Positions 1 through 8,124 of a stretch of DNA of 64,000 nt are shown here, piece by piece; positions within the stretch are counted from its first letter, which is position 1, and each line of letters starts with the position of its first letter. The notes below the pieces were generated by a model that worked only from the letters and a program-made list of their open reading frames with translations, ran no database searches and was not told where the DNA came from. This DNA comes from Bacteroidota bacterium (GTDB lineage Bacteria; Bacteroidota; Bacteroidia; Chitinophagales; Saprospiraceae): NCBI GenBank assembly GCA_020160935.1, contig JAIUPL010000006.1, positions 124,001 to 188,000 of the forward strand, given 5' to 3'. Made by a program: the position numbers and the translations under genes.

Positions 1-126
1 CACGGGCACGCCCAGAGACTGGAAAATGCGACATACGGTGCTTTTGCCACTGCCGATGCCGCCAGTGACGCCCACACGCAAACAAGTAGAAGGTGTATTA
101 TTCAAAATGTTGTAACGGATTGACAC
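1..126 (-). CDS. coaE: Dephospho-CoA kinase, N-terminal part (cut by window start)
   Basis: The 42 visible residues contain [20 protein letters not shown], the Walker A P-loop (GGIGSGKS) at the N-terminus of CoaE, which phosphorylates dephospho-CoA with ATP in the last step of coenzyme A synthesis. The rest of the gene lies outside the window. In this frame the first codon after a stop is GTG at 124-126, and a TTG (Leu-8) is the other possible start. The frame opens 3 nt after the stop of the lycopene cyclase gene, so the two are probably co-transcribed. The family call rests on the P-loop context alone but is typical. Confidence 0.85.
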   Translation of the reverse strand, partial: MSIRYNILNNTPSTCLRVGVTGGIGSGKSTVCRIFQSLGVPV

Positions 127-129
127 TCC

Positions 130-1359
130 CTAAACACCATAGCCTCGAACCCAATTGGCTGCCTGCCGTCCCGCCGCTTTCAAAAAGGGCAGGGTAGGAG
201 GGGCCATCACGAGGCGTAGCACTTCTGCAAAAGTAGCATCCTCGTCCAAAAAACGAAAAACGTGCGGCGCGTCCAGTTTACGAAACAGTTGCGAAAACAA
301 CACATCTCCCGGCACGAGGTGGTCTCTCAGTACCCGCAACATGATGGAATCCAGCATTCTGAAACCCGTTTGCGACGAGAAAATTTCGGATGCAGGCGTT
401 CCGGTTTTTTCCCAGGCATCCACAAATGCTTTCATTTTCCGCTGCGTGCGTTTGAATGCATATCCGCTGGATGGCTTTACAAACCCGCCGACCGTTCCGA
501 TGGAAATAACGCGGCCATCAGCAATAGATTTGGCCGGAAAATCGGACATCGGAATAACGCCAAATTCTGTTTCTTCTATGGAAAAATGCTTGATATTCAG
601 GTGTTTGTAAAGGTAGTTTCGAATTTCCTCATCGTACTCTTCCGCCGGGCAAAGGGCGCTGGAAAAAACCGTGAATTCCACCAGTGCGCGGCGTGTGGTG
701 AGTGGCAGCACATACATAAACCGTGTTTCACCTTTTTGATCGATGCGATAATCCATAAAAGTGGCCGTATCTGCATCAAACACCGGTTCAGGCGTTTCGA
801 TCACCCAGCCTTTGAAATGTTGAAGCATCCAGGTGTAGTGCGGGTCTTTGGGTGCATCGGAAATGCGGCTCAGCGGAGGCTCTGGAAAATGCGTATCGGC
901 AGGTGGAAGCAAGGGCAGGCTGGTGAGGGCTGAGTTGAACACATAATTTCCCTGAAAACTGCCCCGGGTGGTATGCACTATTCCTGTATGCGCTTCAATA
1001 GAAGTGACGGGTGCGATAAGCCGTTGAATACCAGTGTGTTGTGAAATGCGTTCATGGGCATACCTGTAAAAATCAATGCCGCGCACCATGTGGTACCGAT
1101 AAGGGGTAATACGCATCGGAATTTCCGCAGAATGGCTGAAAAAACGACAATTGTTCCAGGTTTTGTGTGTCACGGGCGGAATGGGTTCTTCGTCTTTTGC
1201 CCAAAAACACCAGGTACGATCGTTTTTTATCTTCTCTTCCCGGTCGATCAGCAGGATTTTGAGTTGCCTGAAAAATGGCCGTGCTGCCATTTCCATAGCC
1301 AGCGTAAGGCCTGCCAGTCCGGCCCCCGCAATCACCACATCGAATTTTTCCGTTTGCAT
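130..1359 (-). CDS. crtY: Lycopene cyclase (CrtY family)
   Basis: A 409-residue flavoprotein-like enzyme expected to convert lycopene to beta-carotene at the membrane. It starts with a Rossmann dinucleotide-binding motif (VVIAGAGLAGLTLAMEMA) and carries NDRTWCFW, the family motif shortly after the first strand, and a glycine-rich second half (GTVGGFVKPSSGYAF) typical of bacterial CrtY. The ATG at 1357-1359 (MQTEKFD) is preferred to an in-frame TTG 12 nt upstream. No other carotenoid gene is visible nearby, so crtB/crtI must lie elsewhere. The 3 nt gap to coaE suggests a shared transcript. It implies a carotenoid-pigmented cell. Confidence 0.9.
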   Translation of the reverse strand: MQTEKFDVVIAGAGLAGLTLAMEMAARPFFRQLKILLIDREEKIKNDRTWCFWAKDEEPIPPVTHKTWNNCRFFSHSAEIPMRITPYRYHMVRGIDFYRYAHERISQHTGIQRLIAPVTSIEAHTGIVHTTRGSFQGNYVFNSALTSLPLLPPADTHFPEPPLSRISDAPKDPHYTWMLQHFKGWVIETPEPVFDADTATFMDYRIDQKGETRFMYVLPLTTRRALVEFTVFSSALCPAEEYDEEIRNYLYKHLNIKHFSIEETEFGVIPMSDFPAKSIADGRVISIGTVGGFVKPSSGYAFKRTQRKMKAFVDAWEKTGTPASEIFSSQTGFRMLDSIMLRVLRDHLVPGDVLFSQLFRKLDAPHVFRFLDEDATFAEVLRLVMAPPTLPFLKAAGRQAANWVRGYGV

Positions 1360-1658
1360 ATCACAGGGCAAAATGAGAATATGGAAATTTGGTTCAATAC
1401 GAACCGAAAAATTTCGACTTTTGCAGAAAGATAAGGGCGTGTTTTAATTTAGGTACTGAGGGCAACTGAAATCAAAACACACTCTTAAGACAAAGCATTA
1501 AGGTTTTGTTACGGAGATAGATGACTGATAATAAACAACAAAGCCGTTTCGTCCCTGGAAAATCCTTGTTATTTTCTGCAACCTTTTGAAAATGGCATAC
1601 GTCCGATGGACGCTCATTCACTTGCACCTTTAACCTAACCAAAACAATCACCTCACCT

Positions 1659-2720
1659 GTGAAACACTTTCTTAAACTTTCCTGCTATTTACTCTTTCTG
1701 GCCGGCTCTCTGAGCAGTTGTATGAAAAGCGCCTCGCTGACGGTGCTCCAACCGGCCCAAATGACCTTGCCCGAACACATTTCCACCGTAGCCGTGGTGG
1801 ACCGCAGCAAACCCTCCAATGGCTGGCTCAATGTGCTGGAAGGCCTGGTGACCGGCGAAGCCATCGGCCAGGACCGCCGCAGCCGCGAAGAAGCCGTTCG
1901 TGGCCTGACCGATGCGCTCACCCGTACTCCACGATTTACTGTAAAAAATACCGGTATCGAAATGGAAGGCAGCAAAGCCGGCAACAACCTGCCTGCGCCG
2001 CTGGCCTGGAAAGAAGTGGAGCGCATTTGTTCCGAATATGGCGCCCATGCCGTCGTTACCATCGAATCTTTCGACTCCGACAACTCCAACAGCGCCCGCC
2101 GCGTGGAAACCAAACGCAAGGACAAAAACGGCAAACAATACATCGACGTGAGTTACGAGGCGCGCCAGCGCACTGGTGTGCGCATCGGCTGGCGTTTGTA
2201 CGATCCGCGCACGAAAATCATCATCGACGAGTACACTACCGACGATTACCTTGAAAAAACGGCCAATGGAACCACCGAGCGCGCAGCCCTCGGCAACTTG
2301 CCTTCGCAGGTGTCTGTTACCCGCACAGTAGCATTCAATGTCGGGCATGAATACGGCGCACGCATCGCACCGCTGTATGTGCAGGTGTCGCGCCAGTATT
2401 ACGGCAAAGCCAAGGGTTACAAAGAAGATTTCAAACAGGCTGCCCGCTACCTGAAAGGCCGCGAATACGAACGCGCCACGGCTATCTGGAAAAAAATAGA
2501 AGCCACTGCCAAAGACAACAAAAAAGCGGCCGGTAGAGCGGCTTACAACATGGCAGTCGCTTCCGAACTGAACGGTAACCTCGATCTGGCACTCGAATGG
2601 GCACAAAAAGCCTGGAGTGATTACGGCAATAAAAAAGCACGTAATTACATTTCAGTGATAGAAATGCGGCAAAACGATGTACGAAAAGTGGAGTCGCAAA
2701 TGCCGAAGAAAAAAGTTTGA
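1659..2720 (+). CDS. DUF6340-like outer-envelope lipoprotein
   Basis: A 353-residue protein starting at GTG, with a lipoprotein signal peptide ending LAGSLSSC (lipobox Cys at about residue 21). The body (AVVDRSKPS, LTDALTRTPRFTV, AHAVVTIESFDSD, GWRLYDPRTKIIIDEY) resembles the Bacteroidota lipoprotein family DUF6340. The C-terminal third is helical and TPR-like (KGREYERATAIWKKIEA, AAYNMAVASELNGNLDLALEWAQKA). Function is unknown; the TPR end suggests protein contact. It overlaps or abuts the next gene and probably heads an operon with the two membrane proteins that follow. Confidence 0.75.
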   Translation: MKHFLKLSCYLLFLAGSLSSCMKSASLTVLQPAQMTLPEHISTVAVVDRSKPSNGWLNVLEGLVTGEAIGQDRRSREEAVRGLTDALTRTPRFTVKNTGIEMEGSKAGNNLPAPLAWKEVERICSEYGAHAVVTIESFDSDNSNSARRVETKRKDKNGKQYIDVSYEARQRTGVRIGWRLYDPRTKIIIDEYTTDDYLEKTANGTTERAALGNLPSQVSVTRTVAFNVGHEYGARIAPLYVQVSRQYYGKAKGYKEDFKQAARYLKGREYERATAIWKKIEATAKDNKKAAGRAAYNMAVASELNGNLDLALEWAQKAWSDYGNKKARNYISVIEMRQNDVRKVESQMPKKKV

Positions 2721-2731
2721 CGCACACAAGC

Positions 2732-4327
2732 ATGGAGCAAGCCGAATTCCAACAATTGGGCTTTCAGGAAAAAGGACTTACTGAAGAAGAAGTAAAACAA
2801 CGGTTTATCCCTTTTCTGAAAGATTTTTACCGCAATCGCTACGAGCCACTGCCTAACACGATGGAGGTAGAACTCGACAATGTGAGCAGCAGCGGGCTCG
2901 TAGCCGATGGTAAACTGACTTTCCGCAAGGAAGACGGTTCGCTCTTTGTGTGTACCTATGAAGCCACTTCCAAGGACAAGTCGGCCGAGGTGAAATACCA
3001 GTTGAACATCGATTATTTCCTTTGGGACTGTACGGCTTTTGCAGCCGTCATCGCAGCAGGTGTATATGCAGGCAGTTTTGTGTACAACCGCCTGTGGCTC
3101 ATTGCTTTACAATGGGCCGGAAACGTTGGCTTGCTGCTGGGCATTGGCATTATTGGCTTTTTTGCCTGGCACTTTTCCATGCAAAAATGGCGGAAATACC
3201 GCTACATCTTTGCCATTCAGCAGTTTCGGCAGTATTTCGCCGACGAACAATGGGTGGCCCTGGCGGAAGACGTTTTTCCGGGCCCAAGCGACCCTTATTT
3301 GCTGGAACTGCGCAATCAGTGTGTGTACAACGGCATTGGCCTGGCCATCGTGCCGTTCGAAGGGAATGTGCGAAAAATAAACGACCCTTCGCGCCTGGGC
3401 ATTTACGGAAAAGACCGAAAAATGGCCGACTGGGTGACGCGCAGCCAATGGTACCAAACCATAACCACCACGGCCGCACCGTTGAAAAACCTGCGCCAGA
3501 AAGCGCCGGATTCGGTGACCGTGATATGGAATAAAATCACCCGACCTTTCCACTACCTGATTTTTGATCCGCTGAAAAAATACGTCGGGGGCGCATTACG
3601 CAAACCCTACAACCAGACGGCAACGGCCTACACACGCTTTATGAGTTCGCAGGTGATGCAGAAACTCATTGTCTTGCTGGCATTTCTGATTGTAGCGCCC
3701 TTATTCTGGAAAGTAATCAGTTTCAGAAAAGAAGACATTGCGGATATAGAAGAATTGCAAGAATGGCGGGCCGGAAAAAATCCGGAGGATCAGTACGGTT
3801 ATGTCATCGACGGTGAGGCTATTCCTTTTAATGGCGAATCGAGAGGTGTACCCAAACAGTACCCTGTTTCTTCGCGTGTTCAGGCTGTGAGCGAGGACGA
3901 GGAGGTCGCCACGATTAATCTTTCAGGCGATGACGACGAAGAGGAAACGCCGCCGCCGGCGAAAAAAACGACTACTACCCAAAAGACCGTCGCATCCAAC
4001 GCTAAAAAAGCGCCTGCTACCACCAGGGCGGTCGCACCCGACGCCTGTAGCCTTTTAAAAGGCAGGGCCGGCTGGATATTGCAGGAAAATGCTTTTTCCA
4101 GCAAAGAACTCGCGACTGCGCGTGTAGCGGCGCTGGCTAAAAAGAACATTGCTGCACGAGCGCTGGCCCAAAGTTGTATTACAGCAGGCAAGGCCGGTTG
4201 GATCGTCTGGTTGGGAGAAGTGCAGACAATCGAGTCCACTGCCCGGAACGCCGCTGCTACCCAACAAAAAAACCTGCGCAAGGCGGGTTTTGCAAATGCG
4301 AAGGTGGTCATCAAACCTTTGAAGTGA
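2732..4327 (+). CDS. Membrane protein with possible C-terminal SPOR-like domain
   Basis: A 531-residue protein I cannot assign to a named family. It has a soluble N-terminal part of about 90 residues, two adjacent hydrophobic segments (about 90-115 and 120-145), a middle cytosolic region, a third hydrophobic segment near 305-325 (LIVLLAFLIVAPLFW), then a charged low-complexity linker with an acidic run and PPPAKK. The last 90 residues contain a motif repeated in loose form (GRAGWILQENAFSSKELA and KAGWIVWLGEVQTIESTA...KAGFANAKVV) resembling a SPOR peptidoglycan-binding fold. ATG at 2732 is chosen over TTG 2717, which would overlap the upstream stop. Its TGA overlaps the next ATG (TGATG). Confidence 0.7.
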   Translation: MEQAEFQQLGFQEKGLTEEEVKQRFIPFLKDFYRNRYEPLPNTMEVELDNVSSSGLVADGKLTFRKEDGSLFVCTYEATSKDKSAEVKYQLNIDYFLWDCTAFAAVIAAGVYAGSFVYNRLWLIALQWAGNVGLLLGIGIIGFFAWHFSMQKWRKYRYIFAIQQFRQYFADEQWVALAEDVFPGPSDPYLLELRNQCVYNGIGLAIVPFEGNVRKINDPSRLGIYGKDRKMADWVTRSQWYQTITTTAAPLKNLRQKAPDSVTVIWNKITRPFHYLIFDPLKKYVGGALRKPYNQTATAYTRFMSSQVMQKLIVLLAFLIVAPLFWKVISFRKEDIADIEELQEWRAGKNPEDQYGYVIDGEAIPFNGESRGVPKQYPVSSRVQAVSEDEEVATINLSGDDDEEETPPPAKKTTTTQKTVASNAKKAPATTRAVAPDACSLLKGRAGWILQENAFSSKELATARVAALAKKNIAARALAQSCITAGKAGWIVWLGEVQTIESTARNAAATQQKNLRKAGFANAKVVIKPLK

Positions 4328-5427
4328 TGAAAATCGGCGTCAATGCTACCGCTGACTGGCTGGTTCGTATCGTTTTGATCGGACTGGCTGCCTGTATGCT
4401 GTTCAGCGGCGGGTTGTGGCGACCCGGAGAGCGCAATTTTCCTGCCTTGCCGGTATGGGGCGAAGCCAGGGAGGGTGACACCTGGTGGTATGTCTGGGTC
4501 TTTGGGCTTTTTTGTGCTTTGCTGGTTGCCAGCGTTTCTCGTCCACGAGAAATGTACCTGTGGCTGCTGGCAGGTTTGTTGCTGTTCTTGTGTGTGCTGG
4601 ACCTGAATCGGCTGCAGCCCTGGACCTGGTTTTTTCTGCTGGCTATCGGGATCGTTGCAGCCGGAGCCACCTCATCCCTTATGGCTTTAAGGTGGCTGTT
4701 GGCAGCGGTGTATATCTGGGGTGGCGCCAACAAACTCACCCCTTATTTTGCTGAAGAAAATTTTCGATGGTTTTGCGAGGTGTTTGAGTCAACTGCCTTT
4801 CTGGGAAATTATCCGACACTGGGTTATGCAGTAGCCGTATTTGAAATGATTCTGGGCTTGTTGCTGGTTTTTCCACGTAGAAATGCCTGGTTGGGTTGGA
4901 TATTTATTGTTTTTCATGGCCTGATCATCCTTTCGCTGTTGGCAGCCCGCTGGAATTATGTGGTGATTCCCTGGAATGCTGCCATGGCTCTGCTGGCATT
5001 TTTTCTGCTGGCATCCGATGGGGAAAAAAAGCGCCCCAATCTGACACAGGCATTTCTTCTGTTGCTGGCTGGTTTTATGCCTTTGGCCTATTATTTTAAT
5101 GCCTGGCCCTACCAACTGTCCTGGCAATTGTACACCAATACGCAACCGGAAGCCGTTTTTTTTAGCGAAAAACCTTGTGAAAAAACAGGCGAAGTGTGGC
5201 AAAAAAAATCATTCGATGAAGGCCGCCGCCTTCTGGTCGACGACTGGTCTATCCAGGAACTGGGCGTGCCAATGTTTTACTCCGACCATACTTTCCGCCA
5301 GATTGGGCGTTATCTTTGCACCTGTTCGCCCGATTTTCTCCAAACCCGACTGATCATTTTGTACGTCGATCCCTGGAACAAAAACGCCGAACAAACTACT
5401 ATCTATTCCTGTGAGGAGATGAAATGA
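4327..5427 (+). CDS. Polytopic membrane protein, DoxX/HTTM-like
   Basis: A 366-residue protein with about eight hydrophobic helices across residues 10-270, followed by a periplasmic-type C-terminal domain of about 90 residues with several Cys (CEKTGEV, CTCSPDF, YSCEEMK). The segment around AAVYIWGGANKLTPYFAEENFRWF resembles the Lys-containing helix of DoxX or HTTM membrane proteins, but the match is weak and no active-site motif is visible. The start ATG lies inside the previous stop (TGATG), indicating translational coupling with the SPOR-like membrane protein; the longer in-frame extension upstream overlaps that gene and is rejected. Confidence 0.7.
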   Translation: MKIGVNATADWLVRIVLIGLAACMLFSGGLWRPGERNFPALPVWGEAREGDTWWYVWVFGLFCALLVASVSRPREMYLWLLAGLLLFLCVLDLNRLQPWTWFFLLAIGIVAAGATSSLMALRWLLAAVYIWGGANKLTPYFAEENFRWFCEVFESTAFLGNYPTLGYAVAVFEMILGLLLVFPRRNAWLGWIFIVFHGLIILSLLAARWNYVVIPWNAAMALLAFFLLASDGEKKRPNLTQAFLLLLAGFMPLAYYFNAWPYQLSWQLYTNTQPEAVFFSEKPCEKTGEVWQKKSFDEGRRLLVDDWSIQELGVPMFYSDHTFRQIGRYLCTCSPDFLQTRLIILYVDPWNKNAEQTTIYSCEEMK

Positions 5428-5455
5428 ATCCTCTGCGTCCATAATTACATACAAG

Positions 5456-6244
5456 TTGAAAAAATCATTGCTTTGGCGAATCACCCCACCGAATGGCGGG
5501 CCGGATTCCTATCTTTTCGGCACCATGCATGTGCGGGATTTGCGTGCATTTGAATGGTTGCCCCTTGCACAAGCGTGTATTGCGCAATGCGAGGCATTCG
5601 CAACGGAGTTTAATTTTGAGGAAATTGACCCCGTTGCCTTACAAGCCGCCTTGCAGTTGCCGGAAGGCCAGACACTGGATGTACTGCTGACGCCAGGCGC
5701 CTGGAATAACCTGGACCGCTATGCCCGGAAAAAACTGGGCGCCGAAGCCGCAGATTTCAGGCATCAGCACCCGATGTCGGTCAGCACGGCACTTTCTACT
5801 GCGTTTCTTTCGGAAGAAGCCTCACAATCGCTGGATGAAACCCTGTGGACATTTGCCCGAAGCCAGGGAAAAACGACCACAGGCGTCGAAACCTTTGCCG
5901 ACCAACTGCACACCCTGCGTGCCATTTCCCTCGAACAGCACATAAAAAGCCTGACCTGGCTGCTCAAAAATTTTAACCGGCAAAAACGCCGAATCAAAAA
6001 AATGCTCCAATGGTATGCCGCCGGCGACCTTCAGCCTTTGTACAAGGCAGCCAAAAAGGATGCAAAGGGTATGCGTAAAATCCTGATTTACCGCCGCAAC
6101 AAACACATGGCAAAGCGATTTGAAGAAATTTGCACCTCCCAATCCCTGTTTTGTGCAGTAGGCGCAGGCCATCTGGCCGGCGATAAAGGCATGCTCCGAC
6201 TGCTCAAAGCACGCGGATTTCAAATAAAAGCCATGCGGCCGTAA
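5456..6244 (+). CDS. TraB/GumN family protein
   Basis: A 262-residue protein of the TraB/GumN (Tiki-like, EreA/ChaN-like fold) family. Recognisable elements are the N-terminal GTMHVRD box, GVETFADQLHTL in the middle, RRNKHMAKRFEEI, and the C-terminal AVGAGHLAGDKGMLRLL. These are the conserved GxxH, ET and GxxH motifs of the fold, some members of which are metal-dependent proteases. Unlike many homologues it has no signal peptide, so it may act in the cytoplasm. Start is TTG at 5456, the only start before the conserved SLLWRI segment. Located 28 nt after the preceding membrane gene. Confidence 0.85.
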   Translation: MKKSLLWRITPPNGGPDSYLFGTMHVRDLRAFEWLPLAQACIAQCEAFATEFNFEEIDPVALQAALQLPEGQTLDVLLTPGAWNNLDRYARKKLGAEAADFRHQHPMSVSTALSTAFLSEEASQSLDETLWTFARSQGKTTTGVETFADQLHTLRAISLEQHIKSLTWLLKNFNRQKRRIKKMLQWYAAGDLQPLYKAAKKDAKGMRKILIYRRNKHMAKRFEEICTSQSLFCAVGAGHLAGDKGMLRLLKARGFQIKAMRP

Positions 6245-6264
6245 CTTTTTTTCAAAAATTTGTT

Positions 6265-6295
6265 TTGAAAACAGGGAAAAGTGTTGCTACCTTTG
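6265..6295 (+). promoter_or_regulatory. Bacteroidota-type promoter of rpmE2
   Basis: A TTG (6265-6267) is followed after 20 nt by TACCTTTG (6288-6295), matching the -33 TTG / -7 TAnnTTTG consensus. Expected leader length is about 45 nt. Confidence 0.65.
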
Positions 6296-6347
6296 CGCCT
6301 CCAATTGAGTAATACAGGATTACAACAAATTTTCAGCATAAAAAGTC

Positions 6348-6602
6348 ATGAAAAAAGATATTCACCCGTCCAGCTATCGCACCGTTGTGTTCAAAGACAT
6401 TTCTACGGACGAAGCGTTCCTCGGTAAGTCTTGCGCCAATTCGAAAGAAACCATCACATGGGAAGACGGTAACTCCTACCCGCTGATCAAAATGGAGATT
6501 TCGGCTTACAGCCACCCGTTCTTCACCGGTAAAATGAAATTCGTTGACACGGCCGGCCGTATCGACAAATTCAACAAGAAATTTGCCAAGTTTGCAAAGT
6601 AA
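6348..6602 (+). CDS. rpmE2: 50S ribosomal protein L31, type B
   Basis: An 84-residue ribosomal protein of the zinc-independent L31 type B class. It begins [17 protein letters not shown] and contains [29 protein letters not shown] and the basic C-terminal [11 protein letters not shown], all typical of the family. The zinc-binding CxxC of type A L31 is absent; the single Cys (SCANS) is common in Bacteroidota forms. It is expressed as a single gene: a consensus promoter precedes it and two hairpin terminators follow. Confidence 0.97.
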   Translation: MKKDIHPSSYRTVVFKDISTDEAFLGKSCANSKETITWEDGNSYPLIKMEISAYSHPFFTGKMKFVDTAGRIDKFNKKFAKFAK

Positions 6603-6606
6603 AACT

Positions 6607-6662
6607 CCGCCTCAGCGGTTTTTTTTAAAGTCCCGATAGGCTTCGTGCGTGTTGGGACTTTT
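6607..6662 (+). terminator. Two tandem intrinsic terminators after rpmE2
   Basis: The first hairpin is CCGC-CTCA-GCGG (6607-6618) followed by eight T. The second pairs AAAGTCCC (6627-6634) with GGGACTTT (6654-6661) and runs into a T tract. Double termination fits a highly expressed ribosomal gene. Confidence 0.8.
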
Positions 6663-6730
6663 TTATTTCTCAAATTTGCAGCGGCAATCGACTTGTTCTG
6701 AAAGCAACCAAATCATAACCACAGGCCAGC

Positions 6731-7942
6731 ATGCTCAATATTATTCTTTTTGACTCCGATGCTCGCAGCCACCTGCAACCACTGACCAGTACCCGACCCA
6801 TGGGCGAACTTCGCCTGGGGATGCTTTCTCTTCGTGAGAAATGGGAACGCCGCTTGCGTGGGAGTGTTTCTTATATTACACAAGAGTATTTGCAGGAAAA
6901 ATACCCTATTCATATCGAGGAAGAAAACCTCGTTGTCAATAGCGGCATTATTCCGACCGAGCAGTTGTGCCGCCGTATCGACGAGATCGGTATGGGCGAA
7001 GCCTTGCTATATCAGGGTGAACTGGTGGCAGCCCGCCTGAATGGATCTCAATTTGAAGCCCTGATTGAAGACGAAGAGGTGCGCGAACTAATGGGCAAGG
7101 AGGTGGAAAGTCACATCCAGATCATCAGTCTTCAGCACTTATGGGAAATGACCCGCTTGAATGCTTCTGCTATTCAGGATGACTTCCAGTTGCTCACCTC
7201 CGGCAAAAAGAGCCAGCCAGTTTCTCCTACCAACCGCATTATTGGCCCTACCCAGAATGTTTTTGTGGAAGAGGGCGTGCAGATGGAATGCTGCATTCTG
7301 AATGCCCACGACGGGCCAATTTACATCGGAAAGGATGCAGTGGTCATGGAAGGCTGCATGTTTCGTGGGCCGATAGCCATCGGAGCGGGTTCGATCGTGA
7401 AGATGGGTTCCAAATTCTATGGGCCGGTTTCCATCGGCCATGGATGCCGGGTAGGCGGCGAAATCGTTCGCTCGATCATGTACCCCAATTCCAACAAAGC
7501 GCACGACGGTTATCTCGGCGATTCCGTAGTGGGGGAGTGGTGCAACCTCGGCGCAGCCACCAACAATTCCAACCTGAAAAACAACTATTCGGAAGTAAAA
7601 CTCTGGGACTACGATACCCAGCGATTTGAAAAAACCGGCGAAACATTTGTCGGGCTCATCATGGGCGACCATGCCAAATGCGGTATCAATACTATGTTCA
7701 ATACCGGAACCGTAGTGGGCGTATTTGCCAATGTGTTTGGCGCCGGATATCAGCGCAATTTTATTCCCGATTTTAGTTGGGGCGGCCCCGACAAAGGTTA
7801 TCGCACCTACAAATTCTCGGAAGCCTGCGAAACAGCCGAGATTGTTATGTCGCGTCGCAACCAGCCCTTTACCGACTACGATAAAGCCATCCTGTATCAT
7901 GTGTACGATCATGCAGCGGGATTCAGAACTTGGGAGAAATAA
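6731..7942 (+). CDS. GlmU-like sugar-nucleotidyltransferase / acetyltransferase (alt_bact_glmU)
   Basis: A 403-residue protein of the Bacteroidota GlmU family (TIGR03991 type), predicted to join UDP-GlcNAc pyrophosphorylase and glucosamine-1-phosphate acetyltransferase activities for cell-wall precursor supply. The N-terminal half is a divergent nucleotidyltransferase domain (LTSTRPMGELRLGMLSLREKW; the RP..LR motif replaces the usual LxGGxGTR). The C-terminal half is a left-handed beta-helix of hexapeptide repeats (PIYIGKDAVVMEGCMFRGP, AIGAGSIVKMGSKFYGPVSIGHG) ending in a GAATNNSNLKNNYSEVK turn. Its stop codon TAA (7940-7942) already lies in the repeat element that follows. Confidence 0.9.
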   Translation: MLNIILFDSDARSHLQPLTSTRPMGELRLGMLSLREKWERRLRGSVSYITQEYLQEKYPIHIEEENLVVNSGIIPTEQLCRRIDEIGMGEALLYQGELVAARLNGSQFEALIEDEEVRELMGKEVESHIQIISLQHLWEMTRLNASAIQDDFQLLTSGKKSQPVSPTNRIIGPTQNVFVEEGVQMECCILNAHDGPIYIGKDAVVMEGCMFRGPIAIGAGSIVKMGSKFYGPVSIGHGCRVGGEIVRSIMYPNSNKAHDGYLGDSVVGEWCNLGAATNNSNLKNNYSEVKLWDYDTQRFEKTGETFVGLIMGDHAKCGINTMFNTGTVVGVFANVFGAGYQRNFIPDFSWGGPDKGYRTYKFSEACETAEIVMSRRNQPFTDYDKAILYHVYDHAAGFRTWEK

Positions 7943-8108
7943 AGGTTGATGAGGGTTGATAAAGGTTGATGAGGGTTGATATTTAGCCACTCGATGAGAG
8001 AAAAATCACCCCTTACCCTGAGCCGCCACTTATCAACCCTCATCAACCTTTATCAACCCTCATCAACCTTTATCAACCCTCATCAACCTTTATCAACCCT
8101 CATCAACC
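7941..8108. repeat. Decamer-built palindromic element, copy 1
   Basis: The left arm (7941-7980) is four decamers alternating AAAGGTTGAT and GAGGGTTGAT. The right arm (8031-8108) is about eight reverse-complement decamers. The centre starts with ATATTTAGCCACTCGA (7981-7996), which has lost its inner complementary arm. The same decamers and nearly the same core occur at 54390-54565 in intact form. It fills almost the whole gap between the GlmU-like gene and purM. Confidence 0.9.
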
Positions 8109-8124
8109 AAAAAAGCATCCACTC

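Noticed and set aside
1439-1492. Inverted repeat GTGTTTTAATTT...AAATCAAAACAC upstream of the lycopene cyclase
   Set aside because: The stem is short and interrupted, and has no partner T run or clear regulatory position.
1689-2606. A 305-codon frame on the minus strand opposite the DUF6340-like lipoprotein
   Set aside because: Low-complexity product with no family features, fully opposite a well-supported lipoprotein gene; a codon-bias shadow.
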